64,000 bases of DNA from Burkholderia sp. D-99 (lineage in GTDB: Bacteria > Pseudomonadota > Gammaproteobacteria > Burkholderiales > Burkholderiaceae), in NCBI RefSeq assembly GCF_011605345.1, contig NZ_JAAOXM010000001.1, forward strand, positions 1,178,001 to 1,242,000. The letters are read 5' to 3'. The notes under the pieces were generated by a model. It made no database searches. It saw only the letters and a list, made by a program, of their open reading frames with translations, and had not been told where the DNA came from. This document shows positions 33,335 through 42,372 of the stretch, piece by piece (positions within the stretch are counted from its first letter, which is position 1; every line of letters begins with the position of its first letter). The position numbers were made by a program, and so were the translations under genes.

Positions 33335-34285
33335 TCAGAAGCGGAATACGAACGCATACATCAGGAGCGTGTTCACGGCGAGCAGCAGCACGGCTGTCGG
33401 CCACTGCGCCTTGATCACGCCGTTCTTGTCCTTCAGTTCGAGCAGCGCCGCCGGCACGATGTTGAAGTTCGCGGCCATCGGCGTCATCAGCGTACCGCAG
33501 AAGCCGCTCAGCATCCCGATCGCGCCGACGATCGCCGGGTTGCCGTGGAACTGGTGGACGATCAGCGGCAGGCCGATGCCGGCCGTCATCACCGGGAACG
33601 CGGCGAAGCCGTTGCCCATGATCATCGTGAACAGCGCCATGCCGACCGTGTAGGCCGCGACCACCGCGAACGGCGAATCGATCGGCACCCACTCCTTCAC
33701 GAGCCCCGACACCACGCCGCCGACGCCCGCGACCGCGAACAGCGCACCGAGCGCCGCGAGCATCTGCGGCAGGATCGCGGCCCAGCCGACCGCGTCCATT
33801 GTGTGGCGTGCCTCCTTCACCGCATGCACGGGCGAGTCGCGCAGCATCGCGAGCGCGACGGCGAACGCGACGAGCGTGCCGAGCACGAGCGAGATCAGCG
33901 TCACGCTCTTCTGGTCGACGAACGGCACGCCCTTCAGCGCGAACGTGCCGATCAGCGTGACGACCGGAATCAGCAGCGCGGGCAGGAACAGCCGGTTGCC
34001 GAAACGCTGTGCGAGCGTCTCGCGGCGCACGGCCGCGGCTTCGCCGGCTTCATCGGATTTGCCGCGCCCGAGCTTGCCCGAACCGGCGATCAGCGCGAGC
34101 CCGATCGCGAGGCAGCCCGTCACGAAATGCGGCAGCAGCCCGCCGAACAGGAACGTGACCGCGTAGATCGCCCAGAACGCGAAATTGACGATGCGGCGCG
34201 GGTTCGTGCGGTCGGTCAGGTTGAAGCACGCGAACGCGGCGAACATCAGCCCCGCGAGCGTGTACAGCGATTCGAGGCCGATCAT
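33335..34285 (-). CDS. DUF979 membrane protein
   Basis: Membrane protein of 316 residues with about nine hydrophobic segments. The family style is evident in LESLYTLAGLMFAAFACFNLTDRTNPRR, MIMGNGFAAFPVMTAGIGLPLIVHQFHGNPAIVGAIGMLSGFCGTLMTPMAANFN and the C-terminal NTLLMYAFVFRF. DUF979 always accompanies DUF969, and together they form a transporter-like pair. Genome-context work has linked such pairs to 5-oxoproline metabolism (known association; function unproved). The ATG overlaps the DUF969 stop by four bases and AGGAGG precedes it. Confidence 0.85.
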   Translation of the reverse strand: MIGLESLYTLAGLMFAAFACFNLTDRTNPRRIVNFAFWAIYAVTFLFGGLLPHFVTGCLAIGLALIAGSGKLGRGKSDEAGEAAAVRRETLAQRFGNRLFLPALLIPVVTLIGTFALKGVPFVDQKSVTLISLVLGTLVAFAVALAMLRDSPVHAVKEARHTMDAVGWAAILPQMLAALGALFAVAGVGGVVSGLVKEWVPIDSPFAVVAAYTVGMALFTMIMGNGFAAFPVMTAGIGLPLIVHQFHGNPAIVGAIGMLSGFCGTLMTPMAANFNIVPAALLELKDKNGVIKAQWPTAVLLLAVNTLLMYAFVFRF

Positions 34286-34971
34286 CGCGCGCCCTCCTGC
34301 TTCAGCAGGCCGAAACCGCGCGTCAGGCGCCGGTCGAGCAGCGCGAGGCGCGTGCAGTGGATCAGCAGCGCGGCGATCGCGCTCGGGATCGCCCACACCG
34401 ACACGTGCAACGGCTCGACGACGATCCCGTTCTGTTCGAGAAAGCCCTTGATCAGCAGGATCGACTGGATCGCGATGAAAATGTCCTCGCCGAAGAACAC
34501 GGCGATGTTGTCGACGCCCGACGCATGCGCGCGAATCTGCTGGCGCACCGCCTCGGGCAGCGCGCCGTGCCGGTTCACCGCGGCGGCCTCGGCCATCGGC
34601 GCGATCAGCGGCCGCACCATCTGCGCATGGCCGCCGAGCGACGTGAGGCCGAGCGCGGCCGTCGCCTGGCGCAGCACGAAGTACAGCATCAGCACGCGGC
34701 CGGTGGTAGCCGCCTGCACGCGCGAGATCATCCGCTTCGCCTGCTCCTTGAGCCCGTTGCGTTCGAGCAGCGCGATTACCGGCAGCGTCAGCCAGATGAG
34801 CCCCATGTAGCGGTTTTCAGTGAATGCCTTGCCGAACGCGCTGACGATGTCGACGAGATTCAGCCCGCCCGCGAGCCCCGTCGCGAGCCCCGCGATCGTG
34901 ACCACCAGCAGCGCATTGAAGCGCAGCGCAAAACCGATCACGACGATCGGCACCCCAATCAGCACCAGCAT
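34282..34971 (-). CDS. DUF969 membrane protein
   Basis: Membrane protein of 229 residues that begins MLVLIGVPIVVIGFALRFNALLVV. Hydrophobic helices are separated by conserved loops such as FTENRYMGLIWLTLPVIALLER, LTSLGGHAQMVRPLIAPMAEAAA and HASGVDNIAVFFGEDIFIA. It is first in the DUF969-DUF979-DUF2891 unit, with the stop overlapping the DUF979 start. A strong AAGGAGGAGCA precedes the ATG at 34971. A perfect palindrome, TTTATCGATAAA, lies 92 bp upstream. It is probably one half of a two-component permease; the substrate is not shown by the sequence. Confidence 0.85.
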   Translation of the reverse strand: MLVLIGVPIVVIGFALRFNALLVVTIAGLATGLAGGLNLVDIVSAFGKAFTENRYMGLIWLTLPVIALLERNGLKEQAKRMISRVQAATTGRVLMLYFVLRQATAALGLTSLGGHAQMVRPLIAPMAEAAAVNRHGALPEAVRQQIRAHASGVDNIAVFFGEDIFIAIQSILLIKGFLEQNGIVVEPLHVSVWAIPSAIAALLIHCTRLALLDRRLTRGFGLLKQEGAR

Positions 34972-35062
34972 TGCTCCTCCTTGTATCGGACGCGCGGCGC
35001 CTTGGCAACGCGCCGCCTGCCCGGTTTGGACCGGGCTCTGACGGCGAAATCTAACACGAGAC

Positions 35063-35074
35063 TTTATCGATAAA
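35063..35074. promoter_or_regulatory. Perfect palindrome TTTATCGATAAA upstream of DUF969
   Basis: The 12-bp palindrome stands in the only AT-rich patch of the gene-free stretch 34972-35309 and is flanked by GAC and AAGTC. It is a likely operator for the DUF969 unit. The rest of this stretch shows no gene. Confidence 0.4.
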
Positions 35075-35309
35075 AAGTCGACAATTTGCTGCCTCGGGTA
35101 AACGTTGAAGCATGCGGGCACCGCGCCCGGGCCATGGGCCGGCGGTGTCTCATCCGAGGAATCGGCGGTCGGCCGGCCGGTGCGGGCGCGCCGGTCGCGG
35201 CACGCGCGTTCCCGCCCCGGAGAGCGGCGTGTGACGGGCCGGCACGCGTGGCGGAGCCCCGGTGCGCCGACTAAACTGGAAAGCATCGGCAACGGACGGG
35301 AGAGCCGCC

Positions 35310-35534
35310 ATGATTGACGTATTCCAGACCATCGGCAGCCGCGCGTTCTCCGCTCATCTGGCGAAGGACGGGATGGTGACGCTGATGGAGCAACGCCATG
35401 AGGTCGATCGCGTGACGCTCGCGACCGCGTACGCCGCGCTCGTCGAGGAGTCCGAGCAGGAAACCGACCTGCTCGACGCGACGGTCGAAGGCATGATGCG
35501 CGCACTGATCCAGGGGTACGCGCGCAGCCATTGA
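35310..35534 (+). CDS. Hypothetical small protein, 74 aa
   Basis: I do not recognise a family. The ORF starts MIDVFQTIGSRAFSAHLAKDGMV after a GGGAGAGCCGCC leader at 35310. It ends DLLDATVEGMMRALIQGYARSH and looks mostly helical and acidic, with no membrane segment. It is followed by a strong hairpin (35540-35564). It stands alone between the DUF969 unit and the convergent 142-aa gene. The codon pattern is consistent with a real gene. Confidence 0.55.
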   Translation: MIDVFQTIGSRAFSAHLAKDGMVTLMEQRHEVDRVTLATAYAALVEESEQETDLLDATVEGMMRALIQGYARSH

Positions 35535-35539
35535 CGGCG

Positions 35540-35564
35540 CGGCCGCGCATCCGGTGCGCGGCCG
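35540..35564. terminator. Hairpin between convergent small genes
   Basis: CGGCCGCGC pairs perfectly with GCGCGGCCG around a seven-base loop, six bases after the 74-aa gene's stop and followed by GTTTCC. It could serve both convergent genes. Confidence 0.6.
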
Positions 35565-35610
35565 GTTTCCGCCCGCTCCCGTTGAAGCGGATGACGGGCT
35601 TGCGCGGGCG

Positions 35611-36039
35611 CTACGCGGCCGGCGTAGCGGCGCCCATGTCGAACCACCGGCCCGCACGCAGTTGCCGGTAGTCGGCCTGCGTGAAGATCCTCAGCAGGTT
35701 CGCGACCGCGCCGTTGCTGGCGCGGTCGAGTTCCGTCATGAAGGCTTCGACTTCGTCGCGGCCGGCAAACAGGATCGTGCGGAAGGTGCGTTCGCGTTCC
35801 GCGTCGGACAGGTTCGTCGCGCTCAACTGGTACGGATGGTGAAGCGCCGCGAACAGGAAGTAATAGCGCTCGGCGTCGTCGCGCAGCACGCGCACCGCGT
35901 CGGGGTCGACCGGGAAATCGCGATGGAACGACGCGTGGCCGCTCTCGATGTAGATCCGGTACAGCAGCCGGCCGTCGCGCTCGATCACGATCGGCGCATA
36001 CGGGTCGCGGCTGACGAGTACGGTGTCGGGCACGGTCAT
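35611..36039 (-). CDS. Hypothetical protein, 142 aa
   Basis: The family is unrecognised. The protein opens MTVPDTVLVSRDPYAPIVIERDGRLLYRIYIESGHASF and continues with ERYYFLFAALHHPYQLSATNLSD, a compact alpha/beta protein without signal or membrane segments. The C-terminus reads RIFTQADYRQLRAGRWFDMG. The ATG at 36039 is preceded by GGGGAGAATGCTGG. It is divergent from the wspF-like gene across 346 bp. Confidence 0.6.
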   Translation of the reverse strand: MTVPDTVLVSRDPYAPIVIERDGRLLYRIYIESGHASFHRDFPVDPDAVRVLRDDAERYYFLFAALHHPYQLSATNLSDAERERTFRTILFAGRDEVEAFMTELDRASNGAVANLLRIFTQADYRQLRAGRWFDMGAATPAA

Positions 36040-36120
36040 CCAGCATTCTCCCCGTCTTATTCAGCGAAACCGCCACGGTAACATGCGTGCTTGCGCGGCC
36101 TGCCGTGCCGAAATCGCGTG

Positions 36121-36150
36121 GCCGGGCCCGCACGCGCGAGCGGGCCCGGC
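36121..36150. other. Perfect 11-base hairpin in a divergent gap
   Basis: GCCGGGCCCGC pairs with GCGGGCCCGGC around an eight-base loop. It looks like a terminator but lies between two divergent starts (36039 and 36386), where no gene should end. It may mark a deleted gene end or act in the leader. The remainder of 36040-36385 shows nothing else. Confidence 0.5.
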
Positions 36151-36385
36151 TCCGCTCCTGTCCCGACACACCGCATCGTCATAGAGGAAACGCACTGAAA
36201 CGGCGCAATGCGCTCATTTTTCGATTGCCGCCGCCCGCGCCGCATGACAGCATTCGGGGCGTCGCCAACCGAAAAGAATGCCGTGCCGTCCGGCCGCCAA
36301 TGCAGCCCGGCGGCGCCGAACAGGCAGCCCCTTCCATGAACCCGGCCCACCTCCAACATTACGAACCGACCGGAGAATTCCGCTT

Positions 36386-37390
36386 GTGAACATCGGCATC
36401 GTCAACGACCTCCCGCTTGCCGTCGAGGCGATGCGCCGCGCGATTGCGCGACGGCCCGAGCACCGCGTGCTGTGGGTCGCGACCGACGGCGCGCAGGCCG
36501 TCGAACTCTGCGCGTCGCAGCCGCCCGATGTCGTGCTCATGGACCTGGTCATGCCGAAATTCGACGGGATCGAAGCGACGCGGCGGATCATGCGATCCGA
36601 ACGACCGTGCGCGATCCTGATCGTGACGAGCTGCATCGGCGCGAATGCGTGGCGCGTGTTCGAGGCGATGGGCGCCGGCGCACTCGATGCGGTCGATACG
36701 CCGCGGCTCGGCGACGGCTCGGCCGGCGACACGACCCGGCTCCTGCTCGCGAAGATCGACCAGATCGGCCGCCTGCTCGACGCACCCGGCGGCGCGCGCC
36801 TCGCCGGCACGCCCCCGCGCACCGGCGGCGGCCCGCTGATCGCGATCGGCGCATCGGCCGGCGGCCCCGGCGCGCTCGCGTCGATCCTCGGCGGCCTGCC
36901 GGCCGATTTCAATGCGCCGATCGTGATCGTGCAGCACGTCGACCGCGCGTTCGCCGAAGGCATGGCGCAATGGCTCGACGGCCAGACGCGGATCGCCGTG
37001 CGCGTCGCGTGCGAAGGCGACCGCCCGCAGCCGGGCGTCGCGCTGCTCGCCGCGACCGACGATCACCTGCGCATCACGCGCGCCGGCACGCTCGAATACA
37101 CGCGAGAACCGGCCGCCACGCCGTATCGCCCGTCGGTCGACGTGTTCTTCAACAGCCTGACCGAGCACTGGCCCGGCCGCGTGATCGGCGTGCTGCTCAC
37201 GGGGATGGGCCGCGACGGCGCAATCGGCCTGAAGGCGCTGCGGATGAAGGGCTACCATACGATCGCGCAGGACGAGGCGACGAGCGCCGTATACGGCATG
37301 CCGAAGGCGGCCGCGACGCTCGGCGCGGCGCGCGCGATCCTGCCGCTCGGGCGCATCGCGGGCGAGCTGGCGGCGCTCGCGCGGATCTGA
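36386..37390 (+). CDS. CheB-type protein-glutamate methylesterase (WspF-like)
   Basis: The protein has 334 residues. A receiver domain with phospho-acceptor Asp53 in [13 protein letters not shown] is joined to a CheB methylesterase domain with Ser158 (GASAGGPG), His184 (IVQHVDRAF) and an Asp in [12 protein letters not shown]. WspF removes methyl groups from the WspA receptor and so restrains WspR signalling. The GTG at 36386 is the start (CGGAGAATTCCGCTT precedes); no in-frame ATG fits. The wspR-like gene follows after 55 bp. wspA-wspE, normally upstream, are not visible here. Confidence 0.82.
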   Translation: MNIGIVNDLPLAVEAMRRAIARRPEHRVLWVATDGAQAVELCASQPPDVVLMDLVMPKFDGIEATRRIMRSERPCAILIVTSCIGANAWRVFEAMGAGALDAVDTPRLGDGSAGDTTRLLLAKIDQIGRLLDAPGGARLAGTPPRTGGGPLIAIGASAGGPGALASILGGLPADFNAPIVIVQHVDRAFAEGMAQWLDGQTRIAVRVACEGDRPQPGVALLAATDDHLRITRAGTLEYTREPAATPYRPSVDVFFNSLTEHWPGRVIGVLLTGMGRDGAIGLKALRMKGYHTIAQDEATSAVYGMPKAAATLGAARAILPLGRIAGELAALARI

Positions 37391-37445
37391 GCCCGATGAA
37401 CACGCGCAACACCCATGCCTGCCCTCGCAACAACCCGCATCGACC

Positions 37446-38513
37446 ATGAGCTTTGACCTGACTCGCCCGCCAGGCGGCCCCTACACGCCGCCCGCCGACG
37501 TGCCGGCGATGGTGCTGCTGGTCGACGACCAGACGATCGTCGCGGAAGCCGTGCGGCGCGCGCTCGTCGACGAGGAAGGCATCGATTTCCACTACTGCCC
37601 GCGTTCGGACGACGCGATGGCCACCGCGATCGAGACGCGGCCGACGGTGATCCTGCAGGACCTCGTGATGCCCGGCACCGACGGGCTGAGCCTCGTGAAA
37701 ACGTACCGGACGAATCCGGCGACGCGCGACGTGCCGATCATCGTGCTGTCGACGCAGGAAGAGCCCGTGATCAAGAGCGCCGCCTTCGCGGCCGGCGCGA
37801 ACGACTACCTCGTGAAGCTCCCCGACCGCATCGAGCTCGTCGCGCGCGTGCGCTACCACTCGCGCTCGTACATGAACCTGCTGCAGCGCGACGAGGCCTA
37901 TCGCGCGCTGCGGCAATCGCAGCAGCAGTTGCTCGAAGCCAATCTCGAGCTGCGGCGCCTCACGCATTCGGACGGCCTCACCGGGCTGTCGAACCGCCGC
38001 TATCTCGACGAATACCTCGCCGCCGAATGGCGGCGCGGCACGCGCGAGCGCAGCGAGCTGTCGCTGCTGATGATCGACGTCGACAATTTCAAGCTGTACA
38101 ACGACACCTACGGGCACGTGTCGGGCGACAGCGTGCTCAAGCAGATCGCGTCGACCATCGAGCGCTGTCTCGGCCAGTCGGGGGATCTCGCCGCGCGTTT
38201 CGGCGGCGAGGAATTCGCGGTCGTGATGCCGGCCACGTCGCCGGGCGCCGCGCGGCTGCTCGGCGAGAAGATCCGGCTCGCGGTCGAGGCGCTGCGGCTG
38301 CGGCACGCGCATTCGTCGACGGGCAACACCGTGACGATCAGCATCGGCGGCGCGACCCTCGTGCCGATGCCCGGCCTGCCGACGACCGTGCTGATCGAAG
38401 CGGCCGACCGCGCGCTCTATCGCGCGAAGCACGAGGGCAAGAACCGCGTCGAGATCGATGCGACGCCGACACCGCCCGTCCCCGGCGGCTTCGGCGCGCC
38501 GCGCGTCGACTGA
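37446..38513 (+). CDS. WspR-like response regulator, diguanylate cyclase
   Basis: The protein has 355 residues. A receiver domain with Asp72 ([12 protein letters not shown]) is followed by a coiled linker (residues 145-172) and a GGDEF domain with an active GGEEF at 253-257 and [10 protein letters not shown]. It makes cyclic di-GMP when phosphorylated. Domain order, linker and C-terminus match WspR. The product-inhibition site should read RxxD nine residues before GGEEF but reads QSGD (244-247), so the arginine is missing. It is partnered with the WspF-like gene and converges on a GGDEF-EAL gene. There is no clear Shine-Dalgarno before the ATG. Confidence 0.85.
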   Translation: MSFDLTRPPGGPYTPPADVPAMVLLVDDQTIVAEAVRRALVDEEGIDFHYCPRSDDAMATAIETRPTVILQDLVMPGTDGLSLVKTYRTNPATRDVPIIVLSTQEEPVIKSAAFAAGANDYLVKLPDRIELVARVRYHSRSYMNLLQRDEAYRALRQSQQQLLEANLELRRLTHSDGLTGLSNRRYLDEYLAAEWRRGTRERSELSLLMIDVDNFKLYNDTYGHVSGDSVLKQIASTIERCLGQSGDLAARFGGEEFAVVMPATSPGAARLLGEKIRLAVEALRLRHAHSSTGNTVTISIGGATLVPMPGLPTTVLIEAADRALYRAKHEGKNRVEIDATPTPPVPGGFGAPRVD

Positions 38514-38521
38514 ACGCCGAA

Positions 38522-38561
38522 CGCCGGCTCGGCGCCGCGCTCACACGGCGCCGAGCCGGCG
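38522..38561. terminator. Perfect 15-base inverted repeat at convergent stops
   Basis: CGCCGGCTCGGCGCC (38522-38536) and GGCGCCGAGCCGGCG (38547-38561) form a perfect stem with a 10-base loop. The distal arm encodes the last codons of the GGDEF-EAL gene. It is probably a bidirectional terminator between wspR and that gene. Confidence 0.75.
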
Positions 38562-40790
38562 CGCGTAGTCGTTCGGGTCCAGTGGGCGGCTGAACAGGTA
38601 GCCCTGCTGCATGTCGCAGCCGATCTGCTGCAGGAACCACGACTGCGCCTGCGTCTCGACCCCTTCGGCCGTGACCTTCATCCCGAGCGAATGCGCCATC
38701 GCGACGACGGCCTGCGTGATCGCCACCGAATCGTGATGATCGGGCACGCCCGACACGAACGAGCGGTCGACCTTCAGGTTGTGCAGCGGAAAGCGCTTCA
38801 GGTAGGCGAGCGACGAATAACCGGTGCCGAAATCGTCGACCGAGATCCGCACGTTCATGTCCGTGAGCGCCTCGAGCATCGGCAGCACGGTGTCCGTGTC
38901 GTTCATCAGTAGTCCTTCTGTAATCTCGAGCTCGAGCGCGGACGGATCGAGCCGCGTCTGCGCGAGGCAGCGATCAACCGACTCGACGAGGCCTTCGTGG
39001 AACTGCCGCGGCGACAGGTTGACGGCCAGCATCAGGTCGGGCGCGATCGTGCGGCGCCATTCGGCCGCCTGCCGGCACGCGGTTTCGAGCACCCACTGGC
39101 CGATCGCGACGATCAGCCCCGTGTCTTCCGCGACCGGAATGAACTCCGCCGGCGACATCGGCCCGAGCTCCGGGCTCGTCCAGCGCAGCAGCGCCTCGGC
39201 GCCGACGGTGCGGCCGCTGCGCGCGTCGACGACGGGCTGATACGCGAGGCGCAGCATGTCCGACGAGAGCGCGCGCCGCAGCGACTGCTCGATCGCGAAG
39301 CGGCGCTGCAGCCGCAGGTTGAGCTGCGCGGTGAAGAACGTGAAGTGGTTGCGGCCGCGCTGCTTCGCGTCGTACATCGCGGAATCGGCGTTGCGCATCA
39401 GCGTGACGGCATCGTCGCCGTCGCGCGGCGCGACGCTGATCCCGATCGACACGCCGAGCCAGTATTCGTTGTTCGCGATCGCGAACGGCTTCGCGATCGC
39501 GTCGATCACCTCGCGCGCGAGCACCGCGAGCCGGTCGGGATCGTCGCAGTCGTCGACGAGGATCACGAACTCGTCGCCGCCGACGCGCGTAAGCGCATGC
39601 TGGCCGCCCCCGCAGGCCGCGAGTCGCGCCGCGACGCTGCGCAGCAGCGCGTCGCCCGCGTCATGGCCGGCCGTGTCGTTGACCTTCTTGAAGCCGACGA
39701 GATCGATGAACAGGATCGCGACGCGCGCCGGCCCGCCCGCCGCATCGTGCCCGCCGAACAGCTCGCGCATGCGGTCGCCGAGCCAGCGGCGGTTGTAGAG
39801 GCCCGTCAGCGCATCGCGCGTCGCCAGGTAGCGCAACTGCTGCTGCGCTTCGCGCACGGGGCCGATGTCGTTGAACGACACGAGCACCGAGTCGGCCTGC
39901 TTCTCGCCCGGCTTCACGATCGGCACCGCGTTGCCGCGCACCCAGATGATGTCGCCGTCCGCCAGGCCGAAGCCGACCGTGTAGTCGAGCATCGGCGTAG
40001 CCGTTTCGAGCGCGCGCCGGCTCGGCCAGTCGTCGGGCGCGATCGGCGTGCCGTCCTCGTGCAGCTTGCGCAGGATCACCGTCGACAGCCGGCGGCCGAC
40101 GAGGTCGCCCTTCACGCGCATCATCCGGTTCGCACTCGGGTTGCTCGCGACCACGACGCCATCGCGCGACACGACGAGTATCCCTTCGTTCAGGCTGTTG
40201 ACCACGAGCCGGTGATGTTCCTCGCTGCGCGCGAGCTGTCGCGCGATCCGGTCCTGGTGCACCGCAAGGCCGACGCTGTTGCCGATGTCGCGCAACAGTT
40301 CGGTTTCCTCGTCGCTCGGCCGGCGCGGCATGCGGTGATAGACGGCGAACGCGCCGAGCACGACGCCTGCGTCGTCGAGGAACGGCACCGACCAGCACGC
40401 GCGCAAGCCCAGCGGCAATGCAATGGAACGGTAGTCGGCCCACAGGGGATCGGTTTCGATATCTTCGACGGCGACCATCCGGCGCAGGTACATCGCCGTG
40501 CCGCAGGAGCCGGCCACCGGCCCGATCGACGCGCCTTCGATCGCCGCGCTGTACTGTGCGGGCAGCGACGGCGCGGCGCCGACGTGCACGTGCACACCGT
40601 CGGTATCGAGCAGCAGGATCGTGCACGACGCGCCTTCGCCGAGCAAAGCCTCGGCGCGCCGGCAGACCTCGACAAGCAGCTCCGGCAGCGGTGTGTTACG
40701 CGTGATCAGCCTCAGCACGCTTTGCTCGGACGCGAGCACTTCCGCCGCGAGCCCGAGACTGTAACGAGAACTTTGCGGTTCGGTATTCAA
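38541..40790 (-). CDS. GAF-PAS-GGDEF-EAL cyclic-di-GMP enzyme
   Basis: The protein has 749 residues. A GAF domain spans roughly 30-170 (SIGPVAGSCGTAMYLRR, SVPFLDDAGVVLGAFAVYHR). A PAS domain spans 180-300, GGDEF 310-470 (RVGGDEFVIL) and EAL 485-735 (GAEALLRW, DDFGTGYSSLAYLKRFP, AEGVET). The EAL catalytic residues look intact, so phosphodiesterase activity is likely. GGDEF is also complete, so it may be bifunctional. The start is probably TTG at 40790, with GCAGGA seven bases upstream, because no in-frame ATG precedes the GAF domain. It converges with wspR. The sensory input is unknown. Confidence 0.87.
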   Translation of the reverse strand: MNTEPQSSRYSLGLAAEVLASEQSVLRLITRNTPLPELLVEVCRRAEALLGEGASCTILLLDTDGVHVHVGAAPSLPAQYSAAIEGASIGPVAGSCGTAMYLRRMVAVEDIETDPLWADYRSIALPLGLRACWSVPFLDDAGVVLGAFAVYHRMPRRPSDEETELLRDIGNSVGLAVHQDRIARQLARSEEHHRLVVNSLNEGILVVSRDGVVVASNPSANRMMRVKGDLVGRRLSTVILRKLHEDGTPIAPDDWPSRRALETATPMLDYTVGFGLADGDIIWVRGNAVPIVKPGEKQADSVLVSFNDIGPVREAQQQLRYLATRDALTGLYNRRWLGDRMRELFGGHDAAGGPARVAILFIDLVGFKKVNDTAGHDAGDALLRSVAARLAACGGGQHALTRVGGDEFVILVDDCDDPDRLAVLAREVIDAIAKPFAIANNEYWLGVSIGISVAPRDGDDAVTLMRNADSAMYDAKQRGRNHFTFFTAQLNLRLQRRFAIEQSLRRALSSDMLRLAYQPVVDARSGRTVGAEALLRWTSPELGPMSPAEFIPVAEDTGLIVAIGQWVLETACRQAAEWRRTIAPDLMLAVNLSPRQFHEGLVESVDRCLAQTRLDPSALELEITEGLLMNDTDTVLPMLEALTDMNVRISVDDFGTGYSSLAYLKRFPLHNLKVDRSFVSGVPDHHDSVAITQAVVAMAHSLGMKVTAEGVETQAQSWFLQQIGCDMQQGYLFSRPLDPNDYARRLGAV

Positions 40791-41279
40791 GATGAATCCT
40801 GCCGTCTGTCCGATCGGGTCTGATGCGCCCGATTCGTTTTCGATCCTTCGTGCCGTTTTTCGCTCCGGGTATACGCCGATGCCCGGTGCGCCCCGTATTG
40901 CACGCGGTGCCAACGCGCGCCGAAATACATTTAACACCAATCCGTGACCACCCGCGCGTCCACGCGCATCAGGGCTTACGCGCGGTCGGTGCGGCATTTG
41001 CATGCCGACAGTCAGCTCGCCGAAAGACTTGCACGCGGCGCGACCGCCCCGCGCAAGGTCGCGCCTCGCGCGCGACGCATTCGCAAGCCGTTCGTCAGAT
41101 TGTGGCGGTGCCCCGCTTCCGTACGCGTTCAATCGCCGGCGCAGGGATCCGTGCGCGTCATGGCCTCCAATGCGTTGGACGCGGCCGTGACCGACACGCT
41201 CGCGGCGGCGATGCATCGCGCCGGCACACATGCGGGGCGAACTCGCGGCGCGGCGCTTGCGCGAGCATCCGGTCGAGCG
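40791..41279. other. Intergenic stretch without recognised features
   Basis: The 489 bp between the GGDEF-EAL start and the LysR stop are GC-rich. I see no convincing gene, repeat or operator. ORFs here are short and lack ribosome-binding sites. Confidence 0.5.
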
Positions 41280-42173
41280 TCAATCCTTCCGGATGTGTTC
41301 GGCGAGGAAATCGATCAGCAGCCGCACGCGCGGCAGCAACCCGCGCCGCGACGGAAACACCGCATGCACCACGCCGCCCTTCGGCGCCCAGCCGGGCAGC
41401 ACGTCGACCAGCGTGCCGTCGCGCAGGTCGTCCTCGACGACCATGCACGGCAACTGCACGATGCCGACGCCATGGATCGCCGCGTCGCGCAGCGCGTGCA
41501 TGTCGTCGGTGACGAAGCGCGGATGATGGCGCAACTGCGCGTGCTCGCCGTTCGGCCCGACCAGCTGCCACATGTGATGCCGCGGCGGCCCCCAGTCGAG
41601 ACTCGGCACGCCGGCCAGTTCGGCGGGATCCGACGGCGCCGCGCGCCCGTCCAGCCAATGCGGCGCGGCCACCAGCCGCTGCGGGCTGTCGGCGAGCACG
41701 CGCATCACGAGATCGCTGTCCTCCAGCGGCGGGAAGCGCACCCGCAGCGCGAGGTCGAACCCTTCGCTCAGCAGGTCGACGCGGCGGTTGGTCGCCTCGA
41801 GATGCACCTGCACCTGCGGATGAATCGCCATGAAGCGCGCGACCAGTTCGCTCACGCGATATTCGAGCAGCGCGGTCGGGCAACTGACGCGAACGATGCC
41901 GCGCGGCTCCGCGTGCCGGCGCTCGATCACCTCGCGCGCGGCGTCGGCTTCGACCAGCACCGCGAGGCAGCGCTCGTGGAATTCGCGCCCGGTTTCCGTG
42001 ACGGTGAAATGACGCGTCGTACGCTGCAGCAACCGCACGTCGTACTTCGCTTCCAGCGCGGCGATGCGCCGGCTCAGCGTCGATTTCGGCACATCCAGCG
42101 CACGCCCGGCCTGCGTGAACCCGCCGTGTTCGACCACCTTCACGAAATAGTAGAGGTCGTTCAGGTCATCCAT
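41280..42173 (-). CDS. LysR-family transcriptional regulator
   Basis: Regulator of 297 residues. The N-terminal helix-turn-helix is DLYYFVKVVEHGGFTQAGRALDVPKSTLSRRIAALEAKYDVRLLQRTTRHFTV in layout, and the periplasmic-binding-like effector domain runs to the end. It is of the AaeR/CrgA-like group that opens MDDLNDLYYF. It is divergent from the isochorismatase-family gene, the probable target. A perfect dyad, TGTTC-N8-GAACA, lies just upstream of its ATG. Confidence 0.87.
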   Translation of the reverse strand: MDDLNDLYYFVKVVEHGGFTQAGRALDVPKSTLSRRIAALEAKYDVRLLQRTTRHFTVTETGREFHERCLAVLVEADAAREVIERRHAEPRGIVRVSCPTALLEYRVSELVARFMAIHPQVQVHLEATNRRVDLLSEGFDLALRVRFPPLEDSDLVMRVLADSPQRLVAAPHWLDGRAAPSDPAELAGVPSLDWGPPRHHMWQLVGPNGEHAQLRHHPRFVTDDMHALRDAAIHGVGIVQLPCMVVEDDLRDGTLVDVLPGWAPKGGVVHAVFPSRRGLLPRVRLLIDFLAEHIRKD

Positions 42174-42176
42174 GAT

Positions 42177-42194
42177 TGTTCCATCCATAGAACA
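42177..42194. promoter_or_regulatory. LysR-type dyad TGTTC-N8-GAACA
   Basis: The perfect inverted repeat contains T-N11-A, the LysR box, and starts four bases from the LysR start codon. The position fits autorepression in the divergent region. Confidence 0.4.
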
Positions 42195-42372
42195 CTGACG
42201 GCATTTTAAGGGACTGGAACGCCGGTTGTTGCACGCATAGCATCCTGTTTCAACGTGGATCGAGCGGGTCGCGGCGGCGGGGAATTTTCTCAGTCGGCTC
42301 CATCGCCAGACCGGACGATTCACTAAGCTTGGAGTTCCCCCCTCACTTCCCGCACCGTCACTGGAGGCAACC

